Assembly: GCA_016282415.1 (NCBI GenBank)
Contig: JAEEKO010000012.1
Coordinates: 1 to 40,386, forward strand
Source: Caryophanales bacterium
Lineage (GTDB): Bacteria > Bacillota_I > Bacilli_A > RF39 > UBA660
DNA: 40,386 nucleotides
Direction: 5' to 3'
Part shown: positions 17,107 to 25,810 of the stretch, piece by piece
Layout of the letters: every line of letters starts with the position of its first letter
Position numbering within the stretch: the stretch's first letter is position 1
Notes under the pieces: generated by a model
Database searches by the model: none
What the model saw: the letters and a program-made list of their open reading frames with translations, nothing else
Told to the model about the DNA's origin: nothing
Translations under genes and position numbers: made by a program

Positions 17107-17162
17107 AACGGTTACCACCTATCATAATAATTATATAAATTTTTTTGATTTAAAACAATAGT

Positions 17163-17187
17163 AAAAACCAAGTTATAGTCGGTTTTT
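17163..17187 (-). terminator. Probable terminator after the TasA-like gene
   Basis: AAAAACC / GGTTTTT stem with an 11-base loop and a short U-tract, 6 bp past the stop of the 192-residue gene. The long loop makes read-through into sipW plausible. Confidence 0.5.
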
Positions 17188-17192
17188 TCATA

Positions 17193-17771
17193 TTATTCCA
17201 CATTATCAACAATTAATACGCCCGCAAATGTCTTATTCATATCAACACTTTGATCATAATCACGATTTTTATAATCAACGTAAACGTTAATATTATGTTC
17301 ATCCCCTTTAACAAGAGATACATCAGCTAGGATAACACTATCCGTTTTAGGGAAACTTCCTTCAGCGATTCGGCGATCATTAATATCAATGTAATAAACT
17401 AAATCTTGGTAATTAACAAAATCATTGGTTACATTTATCCACTTAAGGTTATATTTTAAATCTGCATCACTTTTATTAGTTATTTTAATTTCCTTGATAA
17501 TACTCATTTGACCTGGTACTACATCAGTAGTTTTTATAGGTTTAACCTCTGATCCAGTAGGATAAACAACTTTAATAACTTTGGTAACAGTCTTTTCAGG
17601 AAGTTCTTCACTACTTTCATCAGATACATCAGTTACTGGTTCAGATTCATAGGTATCAACAAAACGATAAAAATATAAACACGTACTAAATATTGCAAAT
17701 AAAAAGCATAATGAAAACAAGATATAAAGAAAGTATCCGTTATGTTTTTTCTCATTTCTTGTTTCATTCAT
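17193..17771 (-). CDS. Membrane-anchored TasA/camelysin-like protein
   Basis: 192 residues from the ATG at 17769-17771. An upstream GTG is within the AGGTGA ribosome site. Residues about 13-38 are hydrophobic (FLYILFSLCFLFAIFSTCLY) with no obvious SipW cleavage site, so it may stay membrane-bound. After an acidic linker (about 45-60), residues 75-192 follow the TasA-like pattern: VVPGQMSIIKEIKITNKSDA, then LKYNLKWINVTN, NDRRIAEGSFP and NKTFAGVLIV. TasA-family proteins form extracellular fibres, and similar beta-sandwich domains occur in many SipW substrates. It lies between the 525-residue membrane protein and sipW. Family call is moderate, from pattern recognition only. Confidence 0.75.
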   Translation of the reverse strand: MNETRNEKKHNGYFLYILFSLCFLFAIFSTCLYFYRFVDTYESEPVTDVSDESSEELPEKTVTKVIKVVYPTGSEVKPIKTTDVVPGQMSIIKEIKITNKSDADLKYNLKWINVTNDFVNYQDLVYYIDINDRRIAEGSFPKTDSVILADVSLVKGDEHNINVYVDYKNRDYDQSVDMNKTFAGVLIVDNVE

Positions 17772-17780
17772 GCCTATCAC

Positions 17781-19358
17781 CTATTTTAATTTAATAAAAT
17801 AACTACGATTTCTTAATGATATTACTAATCTTATGTCAGTACTATTAATAAATCTTTTATCTACTTGTAATAGCGTTACTCCTTTTAAATCACTTGGAGT
17901 TATATCCATTACATCACTCATCAAATAATTATCACCATATTTATAATAAATACTACCATGATTATTATACAATTCTTTTTTACTTATTTTGTTTGCATAA
18001 TAATTAATATTACTTGAAATAAATTCATCTTTTAATCCAAGAACTGCATAACCAAATCCATAATTGGAATAATCTGGTGTAACTACTTTTTTAATACCGT
18101 TAACGGTATATTCGTAATATCCACCTAAATATGCTTCAAAAACAGTTAATTTGGAACTACCAATAATTGATCCTTTAAAAACCATTCCCTTATTTAATCC
18201 AACTTCATTAATTTTATTAGAAGATAAAATTTTATTTGGACTTAATTTAATATACTTCTTAGTAGCAACTAAATCATTCTTATGAACATTATATTCATTA
18301 ATAATTAATAAACTGAATTTCTTATTTATTTTCTTTTTAGGTATTTCATAAATTATTGCATATGTTTTAGTAGCCTTTGGTCTTATTTTTTCACCACGAT
18401 AAGGGACTCCTAAATCACTAAAGTAATCACTACGATCATAGATTGGATAATAATACTCACCATCTACTTCTAATGTTAAATCTTTCTTTTGTAGTTTTAG
18501 TGAATTACTAGTAATATTAGTTGCATCAATACTGATACCTAAATAATACTTATCATCTTTATTGTTATTACCGCGATAATCTAAGTTAGTTAAGATACTA
18601 GAATTAATTTTATATTTAAATCCATTGATATTAACCACTTGCATTTGTTTATAGGTACGATGATATAAAATGTAATTATAGAATCCAAAAATTGCTAAAC
18701 CGACAGCTGCAATAATACCAATAATGGTAATAATAAATTGATTTTCAAAGAAATAATATTTAAATTCTCGAATATAACGATGAATTTTTCTTTTTAATTT
18801 ATAATTATCACGATCAAATGAGATTTCTACTTCTTCACTATCTTTTTCTTCGATTTCAAGTTCTTTAAGATCTTTATTAAAATCAAATTTTTTAATATCA
18901 AATCCAATCGCACGAATAATATCGTAAATTAAGAAGAAATATTGTGGTAAATACAAGATTAATGAAACATCACGATAAATTCGAACGGAAGTAATTTTCA
19001 TTATTTCATCTTCTAATGATGCTAAACCGGAATAAGCAATAGTAAAACCAATCATTAAAATAATATAGTAAATAATAATGCCTAAATAAAGTTTGATTGA
19101 TTTTTTCTTTATCAAGAATAAGTAAGTAATTACAATAACAATCGCTAATATTAGGATTACTGCTAAATACATAAAGACATTAACATAACTACTTGCTAAA
19201 TTATTAGCATATTCATAATTACCATTAGTAGCATAACTACCAAAGAATGAAACAATACGACTAGTACGATATAATACGTAGATAATAGGGAGAATCAATA
19301 TAGCATGGATTAAACGAAAGTGTTTAATTAAAAACGCGTAAGGCTTTTTAAATACCAT
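17781..19358 (-). CDS. Multi-pass membrane protein with beta-rich ectodomain, unknown
   Basis: 525 residues. About four membrane helices lie in the first 155 residues (about 14-32, 60-85, 90-112, 130-150), then a charged cytoplasmic loop (about 160-200), another helix (about 208-232, FIITIIGIIAAVGLAIFGFY), and a C-terminal beta-rich part (about 235-525) predicted outside. A part of this (DDKYYLGISIDATNI ... LTLEVDGEYYYPIYD) resembles DUF4352-like immunoglobulin folds. I do not recognise the whole protein. A strong GGAGG site precedes the ATG. It heads the SipW/TasA-like group, so a role in assembling or sensing that export system is possible but unproven. Confidence 0.8.
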   Translation of the reverse strand: MVFKKPYAFLIKHFRLIHAILILPIIYVLYRTSRIVSFFGSYATNGNYEYANNLASSYVNVFMYLAVILILAIVIVITYLFLIKKKSIKLYLGIIIYYIILMIGFTIAYSGLASLEDEIMKITSVRIYRDVSLILYLPQYFFLIYDIIRAIGFDIKKFDFNKDLKELEIEEKDSEEVEISFDRDNYKLKRKIHRYIREFKYYFFENQFIITIIGIIAAVGLAIFGFYNYILYHRTYKQMQVVNINGFKYKINSSILTNLDYRGNNNKDDKYYLGISIDATNITSNSLKLQKKDLTLEVDGEYYYPIYDRSDYFSDLGVPYRGEKIRPKATKTYAIIYEIPKKKINKKFSLLIINEYNVHKNDLVATKKYIKLSPNKILSSNKINEVGLNKGMVFKGSIIGSSKLTVFEAYLGGYYEYTVNGIKKVVTPDYSNYGFGYAVLGLKDEFISSNINYYANKISKKELYNNHGSIYYKYGDNYLMSDVMDITPSDLKGVTLLQVDKRFINSTDIRLVISLRNRSYFIKLK

Positions 19359-19385
19359 TCATATCTCCTCCTTATTCTATCTTTT

Positions 19386-19394
19386 ATTATAACA
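19386..19394 (-). promoter_or_regulatory. Extended -10 promoter of the SipW/TasA-like group
   Basis: The minus strand reads TGTTATAAT, 28 bp before the 525-residue gene start and 7 bp beyond the end of the LysM gene. No clear -35. Confidence 0.5.
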
Positions 19395-19400
19395 TATCAA

Positions 19401-19850
19401 TTATTTTTTTAAAACCATAATCTGCCCTGGTAGAAGATAAATCGTTGAATTATTATTTAGTAAATTATTAATACTACTATTAAATATTTCGCTAACAGAA
19501 TTTAAAGTATCCCCCTCTTTAGTAAGATAATAATTAAAATTCTTTTTAGGAATTAAAAGTGTATTTCCTGGATAAATATAATCGTCCATATTCATCCCAT
19601 TAATACTTGCTATTAATTCTGGATTAGAATTAACTTTAGAAGCTATACCATAAAGCGTATCGCCACTATTAATTAAGTATTTATCAAAATAAATTACTTG
19701 ATTGCTTGGTACAATAATTTCACTACCAGCACGTAACTTATCTTCAAAATAGATATTGTTTATATTTTTAAGCATTTCTTTAGTAGTATGGTATCGATTG
19801 GCGATTGATTTTAATGAATCACCATTTTTTATCTCATATTTAAAAAACAT
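19401..19850 (-). CDS. Three-LysM protein without signal peptide
   Basis: 149 residues consisting almost wholly of three LysM modules: about 5-49 (YEIKNGDSLKSIANRYHTT), about 57-101 (YLINSGDTLYGIASKVNSN) and about 107-149 (YLTKEGDTLNSVSEIFNSS). Each ends in a G-x-x-x-xIP/ILP-like strand. LysM binds GlcNAc-containing glycans such as peptidoglycan. There is no signal peptide, membrane helix or catalytic domain, which recalls cytoplasmic LysM proteins that act at forming envelopes such as spore morphogenetic factors, but it is much smaller. AAAGGAG is eight bases before the ATG and is displayed in the loop of an inverted repeat. Confidence 0.9.
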   Translation of the reverse strand: MFFKYEIKNGDSLKSIANRYHTTKEMLKNINNIYFEDKLRAGSEIIVPSNQVIYFDKYLINSGDTLYGIASKVNSNPELIASINGMNMDDYIYPGNTLLIPKKNFNYYLTKEGDTLNSVSEIFNSSINNLLNNNSTIYLLPGQIMVLKK

Positions 19851-19879
19851 ATTTTAAGTCTCCTTTACTTTAAAATATG
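19848..19879 (-). promoter_or_regulatory. Inverted repeat placing the LysM ribosome site in a loop
   Basis: In the RNA, CATATTTTAA pairs perfectly with TTAAAATATG, extended by AGT/ACT with one bulge. The loop carries AAAGGAG and the AUG start codon is the last triplet of the 3' arm. Such a structure could control translation start. The arms are A/U-rich, so stability is modest. Confidence 0.5.
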
Positions 19880-19896
19880 TTTCTTAGTTTAAGATG

Positions 19897-21018
19897 TTAA
19901 TAAATAATAATTTTAATATTTTTATTAAATTGCCATTCATTATATTGTAATATTCTAGTTTCTAAATGATCAGGATCATAATAATATAAAGTATCGTTAA
20001 CAATATAGTAAACTCCTAAATCCGTTTGATACATTATCTTATCAACACTATTATTACTAACTAATATGTTAGTTTTGTCATAAGTCATATATAATTTATT
20101 ATCGATTATTTGATAATTAATTAGATAATAATTATTCCATGTTACTTCATTATTGACTAGCTTTTTAATCTTCGTATCACGTAATTCTTGATCAAGATAT
20201 ACCGGCTTTTTTAATAAACGAATTTTTAAATATTCTGGAACGATTTCATATTCGCGTTCATGCTTTTTGTCAATTAGATAAACACTTTTTTTATAATTGC
20301 CTAAAATTTCACTGTTAAATGAAATATCTTTAGTTGTTTTAAATTCATCATCTTTATTCTTTTTCATGTTATAAACAATAAATTTATTAAAATAATAATT
20401 TTGATCATAATTAGCTACTAAAATATAATCATCAATTTTAGTAATTAATTCCGCATCATAAGTATCGTTTTTAAATAAGCGAATATCAAAGACATTCTTA
20501 TTATGAATTTTTGTAAAACCATGATAATTCCATAAATAATAGGTTTTATTCATTAAGTTATAAGTAGTTATTTTTTGATGTTTATTAACTTCCTCATTAA
20601 CTCCTTTATAACCTAATTGTAATTGTAAATCAAAATTGATTAAATTATGATTTACAATTCCATCACTATTGTAACAGAATGGTTCTAAGTTAATACTATC
20701 ACTTTTAATTCTTGCACAATCAGTTACATCATCTTTAATAATATCAATCTTATTAATGATGTTCTTTTTATATTTTTTATAGTAACGCTTATAAGTGTAT
20801 GTTTTATGATCTTTTGTAACATTAATAACATATAAGCTTTTTTTATAATAGTATTTTTGTTCAATCTTATAACCGTTAATTGTATATTTATCAAAATGGT
20901 TAACTGGTTTAAATGTTTTAATTAGTAACAGAATAATTATTAATAAAAGAAAAAAGAAAAGAAAGATAGTTTTTTTCTTTGGCTTTGGAAAACGAAATCT
21001 TCTTTTATTTCTTTTCAT
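19897..21018 (-). CDS. Membrane-anchored protein of unknown function
   Basis: 373 residues from the ATG at 21016-21018; an in-frame TTG nine bases earlier is the alternative. Residues 1-15 are very basic (KRNKRRFRFPKPKKK), followed by a strong membrane helix (about 16-38, IFLFFFLLLIIILLLI). The rest is predicted extracellular, tyrosine-, lysine- and asparagine-rich, beta-stranded and low in known motifs; one Cys pair is near residues 100-115. It overlaps the end of the PH-domain gene by 14 bases, so the two are coupled. I do not recognise a family; a cell-surface structural or sensory role is only a guess. Confidence 0.78.
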   Translation of the reverse strand: MKRNKRRFRFPKPKKKTIFLFFFLLLIIILLLIKTFKPVNHFDKYTINGYKIEQKYYYKKSLYVINVTKDHKTYTYKRYYKKYKKNIINKIDIIKDDVTDCARIKSDSINLEPFCYNSDGIVNHNLINFDLQLQLGYKGVNEEVNKHQKITTYNLMNKTYYLWNYHGFTKIHNKNVFDIRLFKNDTYDAELITKIDDYILVANYDQNYYFNKFIVYNMKKNKDDEFKTTKDISFNSEILGNYKKSVYLIDKKHEREYEIVPEYLKIRLLKKPVYLDQELRDTKIKKLVNNEVTWNNYYLINYQIIDNKLYMTYDKTNILVSNNSVDKIMYQTDLGVYYIVNDTLYYYDPDHLETRILQYNEWQFNKNIKIIIY

Positions 21019-21448
21019 TTTTATCAAAATACTTCTTCTTTTCTTCCATCATAAATTCTGTTACTTTTGTTTCAATTTCGGTTAATGATTTTTTATCTAA
21101 GTTGGTTACATATACTTGTTCTTTAACAGTATCAATTTCAACACGGCCCCAAATAATACCAGAATAAACACTTAAATCATTAAATAAATCTGGTGTAATT
21201 ACGGTTAGAAAATAGCCGAAGAATAAACGTTTACGTCCAATTAGAATACGTTTATTAGTTATTGCAATAACTGCTGTTGAGAATAAATCATAAAAACTGT
21301 TATTCTTTTGTCCAACAAAAGCATATGTTACTTTTTCCCCTGGGTTTAGGTGTTGTTCAACAATTGCAGCATGCTTTTTCACACGCCACCAATAAACTCC
21401 CATTGGAAAACGTTGACAAAATGTTTTAGCTAATTCATATGTTTTCAT
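21005..21448 (-). CDS. YokE-like PH-domain protein
   Basis: 147 residues from the ATG at 21446-21448, chosen because AGGTGA precedes it by five bases and overlaps the earlier candidate starts. The sequence from about residue 35 follows the bacterial PH fold of the YokE-like group: LNPGEKVTYAFVGQKN, then STAVIAITNKRILIGRKR, then VYSGIIWGRVEIDTVKEQVY, and a C-terminal lysine-rich helix. Such domains bind membranes or partners and are poorly characterised. No membrane helix. It overlaps the following membrane-anchored gene. Confidence 0.82.
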   Translation of the reverse strand: MKTYELAKTFCQRFPMGVYWWRVKKHAAIVEQHLNPGEKVTYAFVGQKNNSFYDLFSTAVIAITNKRILIGRKRLFFGYFLTVITPDLFNDLSVYSGIIWGRVEIDTVKEQVYVTNLDKKSLTEIETKVTEFMMEEKKKYFDKNEKK

Positions 21449-21499
21449 AAACATCACCTAACTTTATTATATATTATAATTACTAAAAATACTATTATT

Positions 21500-22909
21500 T
21501 TATACAATTCGCGTACTTACTTCATTATTATTAGTATCGATTGCATGAATATAATAATTTTGACCACTAGCTTTCGTAAATGAACCGCTATACTGTTTAC
21601 CACTAATTGAGTCATAAGCTGATGGTGTGGCATTAGAATTGGTTAATTTAAATCCACTTAAAGTTCCATTATCAGTGATTGTATAGTTAACAACGCCATT
21701 TACTATTTCATAAGTAACCACTGGTGCATCTAAGTCAACATAAATTGCTTTTGATGCTAGATTATCTTGACTATCATATAAGTATACATAATAGTTACCA
21801 GTTTCATTTATAGTAGTAGTAACTGTTATATTTTTAACTTTATCTGAAATACTAATCCATTCTGCATCACTTGGTAAAGTAGATAAATTAGTAATAAAAT
21901 ATTCTTTTAAACCAACATTATCACTGAAATTTAAAGTTACTTCAGAACCATTAGTAGAATATGTTATTTTAGGTTTGGTAAACTCAATAGTTACTTTATA
22001 ATATTTCTTATTATTATAATAATCGATTACATGTAAGTAATATGATCCTGCAGTAGTAATTGGATCAAGAGTAACTTCTTTAGTTTCGCCGCCAACTGCA
22101 ATATCAGCAGTTGATAAGGTTTTATTATAAAGCATGGTATATGTTAAAGGATCATTACTACTATTAGTTAAGGTATATCCTTTAATCTTTAAATCATCAT
22201 ATAAAACCGCTTTTATTACGCCGCGTGAAATTGTATCAATAGTAATCACTGGTTTAGTAGTATCAACATCATTCTCCGTAATAGTAAATGAAGGATGGGC
22301 CGGATTAGAAGAACTAACCGTAGCAAAATTATTATACTTATCAGTAGCATGAATATAATAAGTTCCACTCATTCTAGGTTCAAAATAGATTTTTTTTGAT
22401 TTAACGTTACCAAAAGCAGTTGCACTACTCATATTTTTAGGTGACGTATTTATTTCATATTTACCTAAATAATTAGTATCAGCCACTTGAATTTCAACTA
22501 AACCATAGGATTTATTAATTGTTACATTAGGTCCAATAAAATCATATGAAGCATTATCTTCACTATAGTAACAAGTTCTTTTACCATTTTCATTTTGAAC
22601 AAAAACGGTTGCATCAATATTTACTTCTGTATCAGTCTGAGGATTATATAAATTATCATCAAGTAATCCTTCAGAGATTAAACTACCAATAGTTACAATA
22701 CAGTTAGTGCTACCACATTCCGTTTTCATTTTATCCAATCCAGCATATACACAAGCAGCCTTTTCAATGCTTCTTTTAAAATCTTTATATTCCGTATCAC
22801 TTTGACGATTGGTAAGGGCAACTATATTGTTAGCAATAATTAAACCGATAACAACAATTAAACTTAATGTAATAAGTAATTCGGTAAGTGTGAAACCATT
22901 CTTTTTCAT
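21500..22909 (-). CDS. Type IV prepilin-like protein with Ig-like repeats
   Basis: 469 residues. The N-terminus KKNGFTLTELLITLSLIV is a textbook class III signal: cleavage after Gly5, Phe at +1, Glu at +5, then a hydrophobic assembly helix to about residue 30. Residues about 40-120 look like a small pilin head, with cysteines in AACVYAG, TECGSTNC and RTCYYS. From about 125 there are several repeated Ig-like units, each ending in a strand such as GNYYVYLYDSQDN, GSYYLHVIDYYNN or NYYIHAIDTNNNE. It is much longer than ordinary pilins, so it may be an adhesive tip or minor pilin. GAGGGTG precedes the ATG. No prepilin peptidase or assembly ATPase is in the window. Confidence 0.88.
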   Translation of the reverse strand: MKKNGFTLTELLITLSLIVVIGLIIANNIVALTNRQSDTEYKDFKRSIEKAACVYAGLDKMKTECGSTNCIVTIGSLISEGLLDDNLYNPQTDTEVNIDATVFVQNENGKRTCYYSEDNASYDFIGPNVTINKSYGLVEIQVADTNYLGKYEINTSPKNMSSATAFGNVKSKKIYFEPRMSGTYYIHATDKYNNFATVSSSNPAHPSFTITENDVDTTKPVITIDTISRGVIKAVLYDDLKIKGYTLTNSSNDPLTYTMLYNKTLSTADIAVGGETKEVTLDPITTAGSYYLHVIDYYNNKKYYKVTIEFTKPKITYSTNGSEVTLNFSDNVGLKEYFITNLSTLPSDAEWISISDKVKNITVTTTINETGNYYVYLYDSQDNLASKAIYVDLDAPVVTYEIVNGVVNYTITDNGTLSGFKLTNSNATPSAYDSISGKQYSGSFTKASGQNYYIHAIDTNNNEVSTRIV

Positions 22910-22939
22910 TATTACACCCTCTTTATTATCTATAATATT

Positions 22940-22968
22940 AGTATAAAATAATTAACCTTTTTTTTCAA
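22940..22968 (-). promoter_or_regulatory. Promoter of the prepilin-like gene
   Basis: TTGAAA (22963-22968), 17 bases, TATACT (22940-22945) on the minus strand, about 30 bp upstream of the start codon. Confidence 0.6.
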
Positions 22969-22969
22969 T

Positions 22970-22990
22970 AAAAAAGACTTAGTATCGTCT
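22970..22990 (-). terminator. Weak possible terminator after the M23 gene
   Basis: AGAC / GTCT four-base-pair stem with an eight-base loop followed by six U. The M23 stop (22979-22981) is in the loop. The short stem makes this uncertain. Confidence 0.3.
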
Positions 22991-24202
22991 ATAGAACCAA
23001 GTCCCTTTTTTAGGGAAATAACCTCCCGGATCAATCATTTTTGCTTTAAATGTTGAGAAAGATGAATAACCATCTTTTCCACCACCTAAATAGTGTCCTT
23101 TAGAAACGGCATAATGTAAATGAACTCCGGTTGAGCATGTATCCCAACCACCATTTTTCTTTAATGTAGATCCACCACCACCAACATAACCAATTACGGA
23201 TTGGTTAGTAACAGTGTCCCCTACTTTTACATTAACACTTAATAAATGCGCATATTGAGTGGTATAAGCAACACCGTTAACATTATGGTGTAAGTAAATT
23301 ATATTACCACCACAACTACTCTTATAAGTTACCGCTGCAACCATTCCATTAGCAGCAGCATATACTGGAACACCCATAGCAGTTGTTCCTAAATCAATAC
23401 CGTAGTGGAAACTAGTAGTTTTACCAGTTAATGGATTGATTCTACTACCATATGGAGAAGTTACAACACCCTTTTGAAGTGGTCTAATTAAACTGGTTGA
23501 TGCTAATACCTTAACACAATCTGTTAATAACTGCGTTTCACTAGTACATATTTTTTGATAATACTTAATTAACTCTTCTTGGTTTTTGATTTGTTCATTA
23601 ATATCATCACCAACATCTTCTAGTTCATCCATATAAAGATCTAATTGTACAATCGCCTTATTATAATTACCAATAGCAACATCTAAGTCAGCTTGCTTTT
23701 GTCTTAATTCAACCTTTAAACGTTCATTTTCTTCAATTAAATCGCTTAAAGTTTGTAATTGATCTTGATTATAATTAGTGATTAATGATATTGCCTTACT
23801 ACGCATGGACATATCTGCAATACTTGTTGATTGCATTAAATATTCCAAATAAACATTTTCATTACTAGTTAACTCACTAAATTTTAATATTTCGGCAGTT
23901 TCACCTTTAGTTTTTTCAATATTACTTTCACATTCCGCTATTTTATTATTAGCAGCAACAATGTCATCTTCGGCTTTTTTCTTTTGATCATAAGCATCAT
24001 ACATTGCTTGCTTCTTTTGATTAATCGAACTACGCGTATTATTCTTATTTTGATTATTAATATTACGTTGTCGTTTTAATTCTTCTAATTCAGCTTTCAA
24101 ACCTTTAATGGTCGTTGCTTTAGATTCTGCTTTAACATTATAAGGAAGAACTAATAGTGAAAACATACTAATGATTAATAATCCACTAATTATCTTTCTC
24201 AT
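22979..24202 (-). CDS. M23 murein hydrolase with coiled coil, EnvC/PcsB-like FtsEX partner
   Basis: 407 residues. A signal peptide (about 1-25, LLIISMFSLLVLPYNVKAES) is followed by long coiled coils (about 28-95 and 140-215, LKAELEELKRQRN), as in EnvC, PcsB and CwlO regulators. The C-terminal M23 endopeptidase domain (about 245-400) keeps the zinc ligands in FHYGIDLG and HLHY, so it should be active. It cuts peptidoglycan cross-links at division. The start codon overlaps the ftsX stop (ATGA), so it is produced with FtsEX, which is known to activate such hydrolases across the membrane. It is therefore the probable dedicated FtsEX target. Confidence 0.92.
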   Translation of the reverse strand: MRKIISGLLIISMFSLLVLPYNVKAESKATTIKGLKAELEELKRQRNINNQNKNNTRSSINQKKQAMYDAYDQKKKAEDDIVAANNKIAECESNIEKTKGETAEILKFSELTSNENVYLEYLMQSTSIADMSMRSKAISLITNYNQDQLQTLSDLIEENERLKVELRQKQADLDVAIGNYNKAIVQLDLYMDELEDVGDDINEQIKNQEELIKYYQKICTSETQLLTDCVKVLASTSLIRPLQKGVVTSPYGSRINPLTGKTTSFHYGIDLGTTAMGVPVYAAANGMVAAVTYKSSCGGNIIYLHHNVNGVAYTTQYAHLLSVNVKVGDTVTNQSVIGYVGGGGSTLKKNGGWDTCSTGVHLHYAVSKGHYLGGGKDGYSSFSTFKAKMIDPGGYFPKKGTWFYRRY

Positions 24203-25092
24203 ATTTTCAAATACTTTCTAACCGCTCTAATTGATGAAATCATACCAATTATTGCTCCTAATACTAAGATAAATAATGAAGAATATAAAATAAATGGATA
24301 TGGTTTTACCATTTTTATTACATTACTATAAATGTAACCATTAGTACGATCATATAAGATTAAATAACCATAAATCATAATCATTATTGGAATAATTGAA
24401 CCAAGTACTCCTAGTATTAAACCTTCAAATAAGAATGGTAATTTAATAACAATGTTACTAGTTCCTACTAAACGCATAATCTCAATTTCAGTTCGCCTTG
24501 AGAATATTGTTAGTTTAATCGTATTACCAATTAAAAATGCCGTTACTAATAATAATGCTACAATTAATATAATTGAAATCTTTTCTACTAAATTAAATAT
24601 TACACTAATTTTTTCAACTAAGCCTTCGTTATAATCCACTGATTCAACATAATCACTTTGAGCTACTTCATCAGCAACTTTTTTCATATTCTTTAATTCA
24701 TCTACTTTAATTGTATATGAATCAAGTAATGGATTATAACTTAAACTATTTAGAGCATTATTTAAAATATCACTATCATCTTGGCATTCTTTCTTCCAGT
24801 CTTCTTTTGATTTATATTTATATTCAATAATATGCTTATTAGCTTTTAATGAATTATCAAGTTCTTTAATTTGTTCTTCGTTTGCATCATGATATAGATA
24901 AGTTACAATTGTTAACTCGTTTTCATATTGCTTTGTCAAATAATTAATATTAACTGTTATAACAAGTGCAATTGTTACAAGTAAAAGGGTAATTGCAGAA
25001 CAAGTTATTGATGCAAAGCTTAAACTAAAATTACGAAAAACACTTCTAAAAGCATCACGAATATTTCTAATTATTACTCTTACTGCTCTCAT
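24199..25092 (-). CDS. ftsX: Cell division ABC transporter permease-like FtsX
   Basis: 297 residues from the ATG at 25090-25092; an upstream in-frame start 30 bases earlier is less likely because GAAAGG lies eight bases before this one. Four membrane helices (about 20-45, 165-190, 215-240, 265-285) flank an extracellular domain (about 50-160) that contacts the murein hydrolase, as in the FtsX family. It overlaps the end of ftsE by 26 bases and the M23 gene by four. It transmits FtsE ATPase state to the outside hydrolase. Confidence 0.93.
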   Translation of the reverse strand: MRAVRVIIRNIRDAFRSVFRNFSLSFASITCSAITLLLVTIALVITVNINYLTKQYENELTIVTYLYHDANEEQIKELDNSLKANKHIIEYKYKSKEDWKKECQDDSDILNNALNSLSYNPLLDSYTIKVDELKNMKKVADEVAQSDYVESVDYNEGLVEKISVIFNLVEKISIILIVALLLVTAFLIGNTIKLTIFSRRTEIEIMRLVGTSNIVIKLPFLFEGLILGVLGSIIPIMIMIYGYLILYDRTNGYIYSNVIKMVKPYPFILYSSLFILVLGAIIGMISSIRAVRKYLKI

Positions 25093-25774
25093 AATACTTG
25101 CCTTTCTCTTGATCATAAACAACTACACCATTTTCAATTGCAATAACACGCTTTTTCATCTTGTTTACGATTTGACTATCATGAGTAGCCATAATGATAG
25201 TTGTTTTTAATTCTTTATTAATATCTTCCAATAATTTAACAATTTCAAGTGATAAGTTAGGGTCTAAGTCCCCCGTTGGTTCATCACATATTAACACTTT
25301 TGGATCATTAACAATCGCACGTGCAATACAAACACGTTGTTGTTCCCCACCAGACAATTGATTAGGGAATGCTCTAACTTTATCTTTTAATCCAACTAAC
25401 TCTAAAGCTCTAATAACTTTGGTACGAACTTCATCATCTTTAATACCAATTGATTCTAAACCAAACGCAACATTTTCATAAACAGTTAGTTTTGGCAATA
25501 ATTTAAAATCTTGGAATACAACACCAATTTTTCTTCTTAATTTATAAACGCTACCATTTCTTAATTTAGCAACATTAATACCACCAACCAAAACTTCACC
25601 CTTAGTTGGTTTTTCTTCACGATATAATAATTTAATTAATGTTGATTTACCAGATCCAGAATTACCAATTACAAAAACGAATTCACCTTTTCCAATTGAT
25701 AAATTAGTATCTACTAATGCTGTAACACCATTATTATATACTTTATATACGTTTTTTATTTCAATAAATTTCAT
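25067..25774 (-). CDS. ftsE: Cell division ATP-binding protein FtsE
   Basis: 235 residues. Walker A is GNSGSGKST (37-45), the Q-loop lies in VVFQDFKLLP, the signature is LSGGEQQR (140-147), Walker B/D-loop is CDEPTGDLD (163-171) and the H-loop is ATHD. DEPTGDLD and the short length are typical of FtsE. With FtsX it forms a mechanotransmitting complex controlling septal or elongation hydrolysis. It is the first of three coupled genes. AGGTGA lies before the ATG and a TATAAT (25791-25796) upstream may be its -10 element. Confidence 0.95.
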   Translation of the reverse strand: MKFIEIKNVYKVYNNGVTALVDTNLSIGKGEFVFVIGNSGSGKSTLIKLLYREEKPTKGEVLVGGINVAKLRNGSVYKLRRKIGVVFQDFKLLPKLTVYENVAFGLESIGIKDDEVRTKVIRALELVGLKDKVRAFPNQLSGGEQQRVCIARAIVNDPKVLICDEPTGDLDPNLSLEIVKLLEDINKELKTTIIMATHDSQIVNKMKKRVIAIENGVVVYDQEKGKYYESSKSNN

Positions 25775-25810
25775 GCTTTCACCTACTAATATTATAAAAT
25801 AATCATGTTT

